DNA of 64,000 nt. It comes from Scoparia ambigualis. Taxonomy: Eukaryota > Arthropoda > Insecta > Lepidoptera > Crambidae. The stretch's first letter is position 1. Each line of letters opens with the position of its first letter. The stretch lies in NCBI GenBank assembly GCA_963921215.1, contig OY992503.1, positions 13,392,001-13,456,000 of the forward strand, read 5' to 3'. Below, in pieces: positions 29,937 through 42,457 of the stretch. Below the pieces are notes generated by a model that had not been told where the DNA came from, ran no database searches, and was given only the letters and a program-made list of their open reading frames with translations. The translations under genes were made by a program, and so were the position numbers.

Positions 29937-32900
29937 CTAGCTGCTCCCGCTTTTTGGCAGGTATTTGGTTTCAGTTTTGTTTGTTTTTTGGGCTTCTTTA
30001 GGCTTTTTTTAATAAAACTAGAGCTTTAAGAGCTCGACTCTTTTTTCTTTTCTTTCTTTTATCTTTTCTTATCTTTTCTTTTTTATTTCTCTCTTTTTTT
30101 CTCTCTTTTATTATTTTTATATACATAAATTCTTAATACTAATACATTTTTTAACTTATATTAAATTACAATTTATCTTATGTACTAGTATAATTTCCCT
30201 ACTTATAACATTATTACATTGTTTTCTTTTACTTTAGTTTCTAGTTGTTACATTTCTTATTTTCTAGTATTTTTACAATTTCTTTTGTTTCCTTTTTTTT
30301 TAGTTTCTTATATTTATTGTGCATGTATATATTTATACTTCTATTTTGAGAGATTTTCTTTCTTTAATTTTAATTACAATTGCTACTTCTCTTCCATCCC
30401 TTTCTTTACACCTGCCACAATGTGGTCTTGCTTTAAGGTATTTCTTATTGCTAAATTCTACACGTCCTTATTTCTTTTATTAACAATATTAACGATTTCT
30501 CCGGCATATTCCATAAAAACTTTCCTTTCTTTCTTATTGCTAATGATCTCCTTCAGGGTATCTTTGCTTAGGTGTGTTTCTAGTTTTTGTTGCAGAGTGT
30601 ACCTAGTGTTGGTGTGTATTGGGCAATCGAGTAGGATGTGAAAGATGTCCTCGTCCATGGTCGGGTCACAGGCACACGAGGGGCTGTCCCTGCGCTTAAA
30701 CCTGTGCAGGTATGCACAGAATCCCCCGTGCCCTGTCAGGATTTGCGACGCCGTTCGGTCGATGGACATCTTCCTCACCGTGTTGTGTGCGTCCACCCCA
30801 TTCGGAAAGAAGACCTTGGTGGTCGCGGCTGTGGCTTCGGTCCTATACCTGCAGTCCCACTGCTCGATCGTTTCCGCCCGTAAATGACGTTTAACGAACG
30901 AGATGGGGCTGCAGTCATAGTCCGCTCTGGTCTTCAGTTTGAGGGCGGCTTCCTTCGCTAATTCATCCGCTCTCTCGTTCCCTTTCACTCCGACGTGGGC
31001 CCGTATCCAATAGAGAGAGACTAGTTGGTGGTTGTCTCTCAGGAATTCTAGGTTACCCTGTATCGCCTTTGTGATTGGGTGCGAGGAGTCTGGATCCATC
31101 AGCGTCTGGAGAGCCGACCTCGAGTCGCTCAGGATAGCCGCTTTTTCAAATTTTTTGCCAATAATAATTTCAGTCGCTTGGAGGATAGCGTATAGCTCGG
31201 CTTGAAAGACCGTACAGTACGGTTCCAGTCTGAATTTTCGGGTACACGTCTCAACAGACCCCTCCCAACAGGTCAGGGCTGCTCCGACTTTCCCCTCCAG
31301 CTTACTACCGTCAGTGTAGATCTTTGGCAAGCCTTCTGCCACCTCGCTATCCTCTTCCGCGTTTTCCAAACAGGTAAATTTTGAATTTAGTATCCTACTG
31401 GGGTGGGTGTTCTCGATGAAGGGTACGCGCTGCTCAACCCTCCTGCCACTCAATACTGCCTGGGGTTTCCCGCGCTTTGCTTCAAAAAGCCGGGATGCTT
31501 CTTGGACCCGAAGATCCAGCGGAAGCAGCCCCGACAGTATTAAAGCAGCGTTGAGGGAAACTGTCCTATTACATCTAATTATCTTCTGCGCGAAGCCTCT
31601 CAATACTACATCGAGAGCTTTCCTGGAGACTATCTTTTTCGCTTCCGCGGACCAGACGCTTGCTGCGTACAAGATCACAGGTTCGATTACTGCCTTGTAT
31701 ATTGTCCTGATTATTTCAGGATGTAGTCCCCAGGTAGCCCTCGCCGCTCTGCACACTCCCTTGTATATCCCTATAGATTTACTGCACACGTATTTGATAT
31801 GTTTGTTAAATAAAAGCTTATTATCTACAATTACCCCTAAAATTTTTATATCGTCTACAATCTCAATTGCCGTCCCTCCCATCTCCAGACGCGGTGTGTC
31901 AAACTTGAGCTTTCTGGTCAAAACCATCGCCTTGGTTTTATGTGGCGCAAAGTTTAGCTTGTTTGACACACCCCACTTCTGGACGCGGGAGAGAACGGAA
32001 TTGGCTCTAACGGAGATCTCTCCGGCTGTGCTGCCCTCAATTATTAGAACGACATCATCTGCGAAGGCTTGACAGTATACATTGGCGACGGTGAGTTCAT
32101 TTAGCAGGGGATCTAAAATAAGGTTCCAAAACAAGGGCCCGCCTATGGAACCTTGGACGCAGCCCTTGTTGGTGTTTTTGCTAAATTGTTCCCCTGCGTA
32201 CTTCACCGTCACCTTCCTGTCTTCTAAATAACTGTCCACAAGCCTTCGCAGATTTGTCGGACATTCCTTATCCCTCAACTGACATTTTATTTGGGGCCAC
32301 CACGCATTGTCGAAGGCTCCCTCTATGTCCAGCGAAATCAGAACCACTATCTTCTTCTCGACCAGATTTTGTCTGATTCGCCGGACCATATCGTAGAGGG
32401 AGTCTTCGGTACTGCGCTGTGGCACAAACCCGTATTGGCTGGGATTCAGTTTGGGCAGCACATACCATCTAATTCTTTTAATTAATAGTTTTTCTAAAAT
32501 TTTCCCTAGAATAGACAGGAGCCCTATCGGTCTGTAGGATTTTGGGTGTGTATAATCCTCTTTGTTGGGCTTTCTAAGCAAGATTATCGTAGCTATCTTC
32601 CAGGGCTTGGGGAAGTGGGAGAGCTCAAGGCATTTATTGTAGATAGCTAGGGATAATTTGGAGTCGGCATTTATGGCTGCTGCGCATATGTCGGCTGTGA
32701 AGCCATCACTACCCGGAGCCTTTTTGGGATTAAACGAGGTCACCGCGTGATGAAGTTCAGCTTCCACGAACGGAGGGTCACAAAGATCATCTTTGTCCCC
32801 CTCATTCGCTTCGGCTGCCCTTCTTCTCACGTCTTTGTGATCCTCGTTCTCCCCCAATTCGGTATCCTCCGGGTAAAAGCTCTCAGCCATAATGCGCACC

Positions 32901-34084
32901 GACTCCTTTGGGCTGGTGTTCTTGCCATCCCTAGCTATCGGCAGGTCTTCGTATGCCTTCTTGGTTTTACCTATCACCCTGTATATGCCCTCCCACATCG
33001 TTTCCCTCTCTTGCTTCTCGCAGAAATCTTTCCAACTTTTGATCCTGGCCTTTTCCATTTGTTCTTGATACCTTTCTTTCGCTATATTGTACTGCTCGAC
33101 GACATGTGCCAAACGTGTTGGCGCGGCCCATTTAATTCTCCTTTTCTTTCTATTCTTCTCTTTTTTCATTTCTTCCAACTCCTCGGACCACCACGCCAGC
33201 TTTATTTGTTTTTTGGTTTTTTTCTTTTTCAATAATCTATCGCAAGTAGCCTCTATACTTTCTATATATTTCTCTACTTTTTCCTCTAATTCTCTCACTA
33301 CCTTTGTCTTTTCTACTTCTTCCACATTTATCTTCCTCTTCTCAAATTCTACCCTACATTCCTCCTTAAATTTGCTCCAGTCTGTTTTATTCGTCTTATA
33401 CTTCCTTGTTGTTTTCTTGTCCTCTATCTCTTTTATCTCCTCTACATTAATTTTGAAGATTATGGCGTTATGGTCCGAAGTCGTCATACCCTCTTCCACT
33501 CTCCAGTCCTGTACTAATTTGGCCATGTCGTCTGAGCAGCACGTTACATCCACCGAGCTCTTGTATCTTTTCCCTCCACGCCAGGTATCAAAAGTTGGAG
33601 TGTTTCCCTCGTTCATTACCTCTAAGCCCAATTCTAAAAATAGTCCTATCAATTCTACACCCCTACTGTCACTCCTGTCACTTCCCCACCACTCACTCCA
33701 GGCGTTTGCGTCTCCTCCAACGATAAGCATACTGCAACCCAGTTCCTCTATCATCTTCTTCAGGAGTCGCACGTAGGTCTCGATGTCTGTGTCCGGTTCG
33801 AAGTAGTAGGAAACTACCCCGATCGTCCATTCGGCAGTTGCCAACTTAGCCGCTACTAAGTTGGCAGTTGTGAGGTTGGGAAATTGCGTAATAGTGATGT
33901 TGCTATTATTAATAAGTATGGCGGCTTTATTATTTTTCCCAACCTCGTGTGCCGCCTGGACGATCCTCGCACCGGACACATCACCCATCACCCCTCTGTT
34001 ACCCACGTACGGCTCCTGAATAAGTGCAAAGCAGATTTTCCTGCTGGCTATCTCTGCCAGCAGTTCTGAGGTTGCATTGTTGCT
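29899..34084 (-). mobile_element. R1-like LINE with RNase H, inserted in another LINE
   Basis: ~4.2 kb on the minus strand. A 37-base T run (29897-29933 on plus) is its poly(A) tail. Target duplication TTTATAAAGCTGTT at 29885-29898 and 34085-34098. It is 5'-truncated within the endonuclease, so the start codon, ORF1 and 5' UTR are missing. Confidence 0.88.
30458..34083 (-). CDS. LINE ORF2: endonuclease, reverse transcriptase, RNase H and zinc knuckle
   Basis: Open for about 1200 codons to the 5' truncation point. APE-type endonuclease parts: CFALIQEPYVG, GGDANAWSEWWG, TTSDHNAI. RT: NPKKAPGSDGF, YRPIGLLSILGKILEKL, VLISLDIEGAFDNAWW, GCVQGSIGGPLFWNLILD and FADDVVLI. RNase H: IYTDGSKLEGKVGAAL, QAELYAIL, DSRSALQTL and RAHVGVKGNERADELA. 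C-terminal Cys/His knuckle: CACDPTMDEDIFHILLDCP. Domain order and motifs fit the R1/I group of LINEs. Only the first part of the endonuclease is lost. No internal stop is present, so the copy is young, but without its 5' end it is a dead-on-arrival insertion. Confidence 0.9.
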
Positions 34085-35482
34085 TTTATAAAGCTGTTGC
34101 TTCCATAGCAGGTTTTACTCGCTTTTACAGAAAATAATTCTTTCTTGCGAGTGGTTCTCTCTTGCCTTCTAGGCACGCGGAAATATATATTCTCTAAAAG
34201 AAAAGGAGCGTCGACCATATCATGTAATATTTTAAATAAATATGTTATATCTATAAGATCCCGTCGACGCTTCAGAGATACAGTGTTATGGAAAGCAAGA
34301 GATGACTCGTAGTCTATATGTGGATTGCAAGTTCTATAATCTAGTGCCTTAATAAACTTTCGTTGTACCTTCTCGATTTTATCCTGGTGTACTTGATGGT
34401 AAGGATTCCAAACAGGGCTTGCGAATTCTAGCCGACTACGTATGTAACTATTAAAGAGCAATTTATATGTTGCGGGATTTTTAAAGAGTTTACCTATGCG
34501 CAATATGAAACCTAAGAACTTAAAAGATTTGTTAACAATTTCATCAATGTGTGGGACAAATGTAACACTAGAGTCCATTATCACGCCTAGATCCCTTATT
34601 TCAGTTACACGGTTTAAGGTCTTTCCACACAACTTATACGGGAATTTAATTGGATTTCTTTTTCTTGTAAATGTAATTGTATGGCATTTGTCTGGGTTTA
34701 AAAACAAATTGTTACTATTACAGAAGTCTTCAAAGTCATTTAAGTCTCTCTGTAATAATAAAGTATCTGAAGTGTCTCGTATTACTCTGAAAATTTTTGT
34801 GTCGTCTGCGTAAAGGAGTACGTTAGAGTGACTTATGGCCATGGTAAGATCATTTACATATAAAACAAAAAGTAATGGCCCTAAGTGGGACCCTTGCGGG
34901 ACCCCTGAGGTCATGTATTTGTATGTGGAACGATAACCAGATAGTACTACAGCCTGACTACGATTCTCTACGTATGATTTGATCCAACGGAATAGATCGC
35001 CGTGAATACCGAGCTGCCAAAGTTTAGTAAAAAGAGTATTATGGCAGATTTTGTCAAAACACTTGGCAAAGTCAGTGTATATAGCGTCCACTTGACCGTT
35101 TTTATCCATTGCCTCCAATAATATTTCTGTCATACTTAACAAATTGCTCTCCACGCCACGCCTTTTACAGAAGCCATGTTGAGTAGGTGTAACAAGACGC
35201 TTAACAACGCCAAGTAATTGCTCAGTGACAATTTTTTCCTGAATTTTACCGAATTGACATAGCTTTGAAATGGGTCGGTAGTCAACTATATTTTGACTAA
35301 CGGCACCTTTTGGTATCGGTGTTATCAAAGCACGTTTCCATTCGTGTGGTACAACGCCTGTACTAAATGACTGCTTAAATAAATGTAACAACGGAGTCGT
35401 TAACGAGTCGGCGCAATTTCGTATGAATAGAGGGTGTATGCCATCTGGACCAGCTCCTTTATTCGTATTAATATTTTTTAAA
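34085..35482 (-). pseudogene. Jockey/CR1-type LINE reverse transcriptase, 5'-truncated and interrupted
   Basis: Minus-strand RT: NKGAGPDGIHPLF, WKRALITPIPKG, DYRPISKLCQFGKIQEK, HGFCKRRGVESN, FAKCFDKICHNTL, SGVPQGSHLGPLLFVLYVND and the catalytic YADDTK. The thumb region follows, then the frame is cut at 34085 by the R1-like LINE and resumes at 29898. The 5' end is lost near 35482, within the RT, so endonuclease and ORF1 are missing. Apart from the insertion the frame is intact. Confidence 0.85.
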
Positions 35483-35499
35483 TACTAATAATAATACAC

Positions 35500-38400
35500 C
35501 AGTACCGAGTAGACTTATTTCCATGCATTTTTGTCTGCAACATAGTCATTGATCTTATAATAAGCTTTCGCAATTAACACACGTTTAATGTTCGTTTTGA
35601 ATTTGTTGTCTGTCAATGCAGTGATGTCGTCAGGTATTTTGTTATAAAAAGAAATTGAGTTGCATTTAAAAGATTTACTCCTTTTGCTAAGTCTGAACTT
35701 CGGAGCACACAGTTTGTTCCTGTTCCTTGTGTTATATCCGTGAACCTCATTGTTTCCGGTATCTTTATACCTACCAAAAGCTCAACACCGGCGTCAGCTG
35801 TTGTTGAGCGACCCCTAGTAAAACCATACTGTTGACAATGTAAAAGTTTATTTCTATGAAAATGAATTTGAATTTGGTCTAGCATCAACTTTTCAAAAAT
35901 TTTACTAAATGTGGGTAGCACAGAAATAGGTCTAACATTAGAGGGGTCAGAAGTGCTACCTGATTTAAACAATGGAATTAGTTTACTATGTTTCATTAGG
36001 TTAGTATATGGAATTAGTTTACTATGTTTCATTAGTCAAAAACACCACAGTCAATGCATTCGTTAAATATGCAAGCTAAAACTGGAGCTATTGTCATAAC
36101 TACTGATTTAGCGACATCCAATTTCTTTAAGGAATCACGTGCTTTTAACTGATATATAAACAGGACTGCTCTTTTCCGGAGAATAAAAATTCTACTTACG
36201 TCAGCTGCCGTCCCCCATAGTAGTAATACATATGACATAACGCTATGGAAATAAGCAAAATAAACCAGCCTAGCAGAGTGACTGATTTGTAATTTTTCTT
36301 ATATTTTTGACAGCAAAAGCAGCCGAACTGAGCCTCTTTGCCAGATCCTCGATATGAGAACCCCACTGTAATCTAAAGTCTATCCTAATACCGAGAAAAG
36401 ACGTTTCATTAACGATTTCTAACGTTTCCGAATCTAATTCAATATTAAACTGACTGAGCCGTGTATTAGGTGGAGAAAATTTAAGAAATTTAGTTTTATT
36501 AGCATTAAGTGCTAAGTTATTAACAGAAAACCATTGTGATACTCTGTTAAGTGTTTCATTAATTTTTCCTTCTCCAACCTTTGGGTCTTTCCTATCTAAA
36601 GAAAATATTAAAAAGTGTCGTCAGCGAATAACGCTATTTCCGAGATTTCCTTAACCATGAATGGAAGGTCATTAAGATAAACAAGAAACAGAAAGGGACC
36701 GAGAATAGATCCCTGGGGTACCCACATTTTGACTATCGAAACTCCTGATAGTACATTATTTATACCTACTTTCTGACTTTTATTGTGCAGATAAGATTTT
36801 ATTAATTTTAGTGCATTACCACTAACGCCATATTGAAATAATTTACCAACTAAAGTTGAATGATCCATACAATCAAAGGCTTTAGAGAGGTCGCAGAAAA
36901 TACCTACTGTATCCTCCGAAGATTCCCATGTGTCCAGTACGTTTTTGACCAGTTTTGCTCCAGCATCTATAGTTGACCGTCCTTTCATCGATCACTGTGT
37001 AAAATTTTATTCATTCTAAAGTGAGCATTCATTTGCGTATAGATTATAGATTCGAAAATTTTACTAAGTGCCGGAAGAACAGAAACTGGTTTATAGTTAG
37101 CAGCGTTAAATTTATCACCTGATTTAAAAATGGGAGTTACTTTACTATTTTTCATTTAATCTGGAAATGAACCTACTTCGATACATTTATTAAATATTCC
37201 TGCTAAAAACGGTGCGATTACTTCTATAATAGGCTCCAAAACTGTCACAGAGAGACCCCATAAATCTTCCGTTCTTTTCTTATTCAAGCTTTTGTACGTT
37301 TTTATTATGCCTAAATATGTTATATCTCATAAATTAAAGATTGGTATTTTTTTATTAAAATTAAGTTTTAATAAACTTTGTGCTACAGTAGAAGACGATT
37401 CTAAATGTCTAGTTGTTTCAATGGGTATATTGGCAAAAAAGGAATCAAAAATGTCAGCAACTTTAAGATTATCTTTAATAAGCTCATCATTCAACTTAAG
37501 CAGAAAGCCTGACTCATTTTTACTCACTTTGCCAGTTTCTGAATTAATAATTATCCAAGTAGTCTTGACTTTATCTTTAGACTTTATAATTGTGTTGCTA
37601 ATAAATTTAGACTTTGCAATTAAACATACATTTTTAAGTATTTTGGAATATCGTCTAACATAATCATGAAAAGCTGGATTAGAATTAAAAGATTTCTTGT
37701 CATAGAGATCATAAAGAAAATCCCTACTTTTTGTTATTCCCTTCGTAGCCCAGTCACTAAACACTGTCTTTTCCTTTACATTAACTTTTTTTTCTACATA
37801 TTTTGTCAAATTATTTAGTAATCACACCAAATAATTTATAGTAATATTTATTTGGTTCGTTAACATTGCAATCAAATAACGAGAGTCTCTCAATAATTTT
37901 ATCTTTAAATATTGCAGATCTACTACAAGTTTAGGGCCTATAAGTAATTACATTATTTTTTGACAATTTTTCCTTGCAAATTAACTCTATCTTTTGAGCT
38001 TTATGGTCAGAGGGTACCCCATTTATCAGTTCCTTACTTTTAATTTTACAATTTACAAAAATATTATCAATACATGTCTCTGATTGAGGTGTGATTCGAG
38101 TTGGCTCATTGAAAACATAATCTAAGTCACAACATTTTAGCAATGAAATAAAGTTTTCCTTATCCCCAGACTCAGCAAGTAAATCTATGTTAAAATCACC
38201 ACATACAACAATGGATTTATTGTAGGCAAATATCTTGTCAAGTAAATTTTCTAATATTCTAATGAAAGACATAAAATTGCCTGAAGGCGGTCGTTAAATA
38301 CATACTATGAGAAAAGCGTCTATCTCTGCACTAGCTATCTCGCAAACGCGTTCAACGGAATAACTTACTATTTTTTATCGTTCTTTACATTTATTGGAGT

Positions 38401-38650
38401 CTTTGATCAGAATTATGCAACCGCCCCCCATAGCAGAGTTTCTGTTGAACATACTAGCGACTTTACAATTATTTACTGAAAAGCACATAGTTTCAGATTT
38501 CAACCAGGTTTCTGTTAAACATAATATGTCCACATTATATTTGTCTAGCATTAATTCAACATGTAATATTTTGCCAGAGAAGCGATTTACATTTTGGTGA
38601 ACTAAAGTAAAATGATGGAATGGAACGATCTCTGTGACACGTGTCAGTCG
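35500..38650 (-). pseudogene. Second Jockey/CR1-type LINE, decayed and rearranged
   Basis: From right to left on the minus strand: endonuclease start (LVHQNVNRFSGKIL, CLTETWLKSE, ~38500-38620), endonuclease end (VVCGDFNIDLLAE, GVPSDHK; 37931-38272), linker (37327-37809), RT start (~37020-37290), RT core (FCDLSKAFDCMDH, VPQGSILGPFLF, FADDTF; 36608-36988) and thumb (~36240-36600). Then a second RT-start block appears (36035-36130 and 35775-36030: LIPLFKSG, NVRPISVLPTFSKIFEK), joined directly to a C-terminal block (~35508-35750, KINDYVADKNAW). Many stops. The duplicated RT start points to recombination between two copies. A small tandem repeat also occurs at 35975-36030. Confidence 0.8.
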
Positions 38651-38824
38651 CGTATTTGGTTTTCCTATTAAATTTTCCTTTTTCTATTCTAATATTACGT
38701 TATAACTACATATTAATGACTGAATAATACTAAAAAATATAATTTACTTACCCTACCATTAATTTAAGCTAGATTTTAAAATATTTACAATTTAAAAAGA
38801 AAAAATACTTAATTACAATAAAAA

Positions 38825-41718
38825 CTATAAATAAAAGAATTGCCACAGATCATCCCCATCAGGCAGAGTACCCAGTACACTAGCCGCATTGCCGCGCTGG
38901 ATGGCGAGGCTTAGGCGTTGACCCAGATAGCTGCTGGCTCTGGGGTCTCGGATGGCTTCCACCAGCTTTTTTGAAATATCTTTAAAAAACTGGTGGGCAC
39001 CTAAACCCCATGGTCCCAACGTCTCTACCCCAAACGGCTCAAATATGAGATCTCCAGTCAGATTTCCGTACTTGCGCCGTTTGAGGTTCTCCGCAGTATT
39101 GGCAGCAGAGCCAGCGTTGATACATGTTCTTGAAAGGTGGGACGGGGCAAGCGTGTCAACACATGTAGCATCCCACACAAGTGCCCGTCCCACCCTCCAA
39201 GGTACCAGGGTCATGCCGTCTGGCCTCATGCCATCATCGCGCGCCAGGCCGGCGGGCTCTAGTACTGCTGGCACACCAGCCGTGACTAGAGCCCGACGAA
39301 TGATGTCATTCAAGGAATGATGGCGGGCAATGCGGCCAGCACTCCGTGCACAGGACAGCCCGTGGTGGCCGAGGGTGTTTACCGGTGCCCCACAACGACA
39401 TTGATGGGGGACGATACTGGGGGCACCAAGACGCAGGGCAGTTGCTAGGCGAAAAGTACTGTGGTCTAGCAGAGTACCCGTATTCGTTGAGGGTAGTGCC
39501 TGCAACCAAAGACGCGACTCCCATCTCCCTACAGCTAAAAGGCGGGCACGCTCTGCGGAACTAGAAGACGTGTTGATAAGGTTATTTCGCAACAGTTCGC
39601 AGAGGGGCCCGTCCCAAAGCCTTTGGGAGGAGGTTTTGTTTGGAAGATCAGAATACGGGCAAGCTGCTCTCCAGGCGGCCTTGGCCTCGTCCATGTAAGG
39701 TGTCAAAAAGGAATTAGATGTTGCTTCTAGTATTTTATTCGTGAGTGGCAGGGAAGCATGGACTGAGGACAAGAACGCCGGGAGGGACACGTCAGTAGTT
39801 TTACGGATACCCACGCCACCGAATCTAATTGGAAGTGATGCTTGGGTCCAAGAGCGGTCGCTGAAGTTTATATTTAAAATTGAAGAGAGTGTATGTTTTA
39901 TGGTGCTATCTAGGCTGGCAAGGAGATCAGGATACTTCCACAGCTGACAACACCGCAAGACGTGAATACGTGAACTTTGGAACAAAAAGGGAATACCGAA
40001 TTAAAGTGAAAGCCATGTGGCAATTAATTTTGAAAAGGCGGTCTAATGTATCACTAAAATTTTGTAATTTTGATGTTATAAAATTTTGGAAGGAATCTTC
40101 CAGAATAGGGGAACCCAGAAGGTGAAGGGAACCTTTATCTATTACTTTTAAAAGAGGAGCTACGTCTCTAAAGCGGGATATTATGTCGTGCCTGTTGACG
40201 CAACTGTCCGCTATGAAAAGCTCACACTTAGCAATATTAAGCTCCAATCCTATGGCTTGGAACTCGCGGACAAGGATTAGGAGGTCCCAAAGGACAGTTG
40301 ATGCGTCGCCGCCTAGAGTCCCATCATCCAGATACCACACGTTAAATTTGGAATTTAGTAGCTCGATGACTGGGTGAATAGCGAGACTAAAAATAGCTGG
40401 GCCAAGAGGGTCGCCCTGTTGGCATCCTACGGCAGATGAGATGAGGTGTTTCTTATACAAAAGATTGGATGGGTTGTTGTAACACTGCATCATAAATGGT
40501 AATATTGCAGGAGCTTTTGATTTTATTTGATCCAACATGACGACCCTGTCGACAGAGTTAAAAGCGTTTTTAACGTTGACTTTCAATACCACCTCACCGC
40601 CCTGGTTTAATAAAAATGATCGGAGTGAGTGGACAGCTGCCTCACAGCCTCCTTTGCTGCCAAATCCTAGCTGCTTCGGTTGAAAGTAATTGGTGAGAAA
40701 ATTTACCGATTGGCAACAAATTTTAGCAGTGAGGCGCCGGTATGTAGAGCCAACGGCAATGGGCCGAATACCACCATCCCTCTTCTTCAGAGCGCAGAGG
40801 TTTGCTCCGTATAAAATTTCAACAACATCTGGTGCTACCTCACCCCGCAGCATCAGATTACATATGCTTGTCAACGCCTGAAGTAGGGAATCGCCAGCCT
40901 CACTGCAACAGCCACTGGTGAGATCTTTGAAATGCTGTGGGGTCAAGCCATCGAGACCGCCTGCAGAGCCTGGAAGAAAAGAAATGATGGCTGCGCGAAC
41001 TGTGTCTGCTGACGCTTGTAAAGGTGAAGTTGATATGCCATCGGTGGTGGAGTGAGCAGAATTGTGAGTATGTGCAAGGGAAGATGAAGGGTGCTTACTA
41101 TGTAAGGCGGTGAGGGTTTCTGGGCAGTCAGGAGCGATCGTGTCATTAGAAAATAGGAGCCGCGCTGCTCCCTTAATGTCTCCCTCACTTATCTTATTTT
41201 CTACATACTTATAAATATTATAATTTGGAGAGGCGGAATATATACTACTATTGCCATTTAAGCTGTCCGAAATGCAATTTTGCTTGACACGAGAAGTGAG
41301 GGAGCCATTATTATGTGGATCCCTAGAAACATGCAGGACGCCGTAATCAAACGTCAATAGGTGCTCCCTATCTTGTGTTCTCACGCACGATCTTGCGAAC
41401 AGTTTCGGCGACCTTATGGGACACTGCCACTCTCGCACCTCGCGGTATACGCTTTAAAACTGGTACGAAATGTTTTAAAGTAGATATTTTTTGCCAAAAA
41501 GGTTGATGAGGAGCGGTGGGGTTGGGGAGAGAAGCAGGTGGCGTGGGTGTTGGAGCCGGTACCGAGGCTTGTTTGTGGCATTTGCCAATGTGAATGCGCA
41601 GGCCTCTTTCACTTTTAAACAGGCGGGCTTGGGGGCATTGTAAGCACTGTACAAGATTTTCTAAGGACACGATCGCGTTATCGGTGGAAGACCCTGCATC
41701 TTGGCTTTGATATTCCAT
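38825..41718 (-). pseudogene. LINE with N-terminal zinc finger and restriction-like endonuclease, minus copy
   Basis: ATG at 41718. N-terminal C2H2-type finger (CLQCPQARLFKSERGLRIHI, with H-x4-H completion), GDIKGAARLLFS, then RT: GSAGGLDGLTPQHFKDL, GANLCALKKRDGGIRPIAVG, LKVNVKNAFNSVDR, GCQQGDPLGPAIFSLAI and catalytic YLDDGTLGG. The C-terminus has a CCHC-like block (CRCGAPVN, HGLSCARSAGR, RHHSLNDI) and a nuclease-like RPDGMTL ... LVWDATCVDT, the order seen in restriction-like-endonuclease LINEs of the R2 superfamily. Two frame changes (near 41370-41440 and 39930-39985) break it. Exact clade uncertain. Confidence 0.8.
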
Positions 41719-42457
41719 TCGTAAAGACGCACACAAAACTTATACTATATATGTACATTGATTGCAAAATAATTGATTATAGCAAAAAATAAAGATAGCT
41801 GCAAAAGATTTTCACTCGCAAGTTTCATACACATAAACACTGACAGTTTGTGTTTGCTGCAAGTCGAAAAGTGTCTCTTGAATCTGTCACGAATCGCTGC
41901 CGACCGTTGCCGACCGTAGACAGATTCTCTGTCTATCTCAAGTCGTCTCAAGGAACATTATGGTCGTCTCGGCACTGTAGTCTTGGTTACGCCGGCGGCA
42001 AACAGTGGCCATCGTCGTCTAGGAAAGCATCGGGTAACCATAATACTTAATAATAATAATACTACATATAATTGTGAGAAGAACTGCTGTAAATTGACAG
42101 CACAAAAAATAAATATTGAGACTCCGGTGCCAACTGCTACCCGCTCCGCGTTTACAAGATATGGCTGCCAAACCGCACGCTGCAGTCCGTGTACCACATC
42201 GTCTACAAGCTGATCATGAAGAGTGACACCAAGAAGAATCATAAATACAAACCACCGAAAACCTACGTCGTCGTCGCCAGGGACGCCCTGCTGGTCTCCA
42301 GGCACTGTGTCTCCAGGCAACGCGCACCGACGTTGCGCGGCGTGGCGAGAGTGTAAAAGTCACAAAAGCCAGTTTTCTTTAGTGACTTTTATTTTGATAT
42401 TTGTGTTTATATTTTAGTGTTACAGTTCTCTTTTACGTAAGTTTATTCTTTTATAGT
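41719..42457. other. Head-to-head spacer between two LINE 5' ends
   Basis: Probably the 5' UTRs of both divergent LINEs. It contains a repeated GCTGCCGACCGTTGCCGACC motif near 41897, an AT-rich middle with ATAATAATAATACTA, and a moderately GC-rich stretch at 42120-42350 that is open in several frames but that I do not recognise. Confidence 0.4.

Noticed and set aside
33087..33776. Long plus-strand ORF rich in Ser/Phe
   Set aside because: Antisense of the R1-like LINE ORF.
41958..42320. 120-codon minus-strand ORF in the LINE spacer
   Set aside because: Not in frame with either LINE, no recognisable domain, probably UTR.
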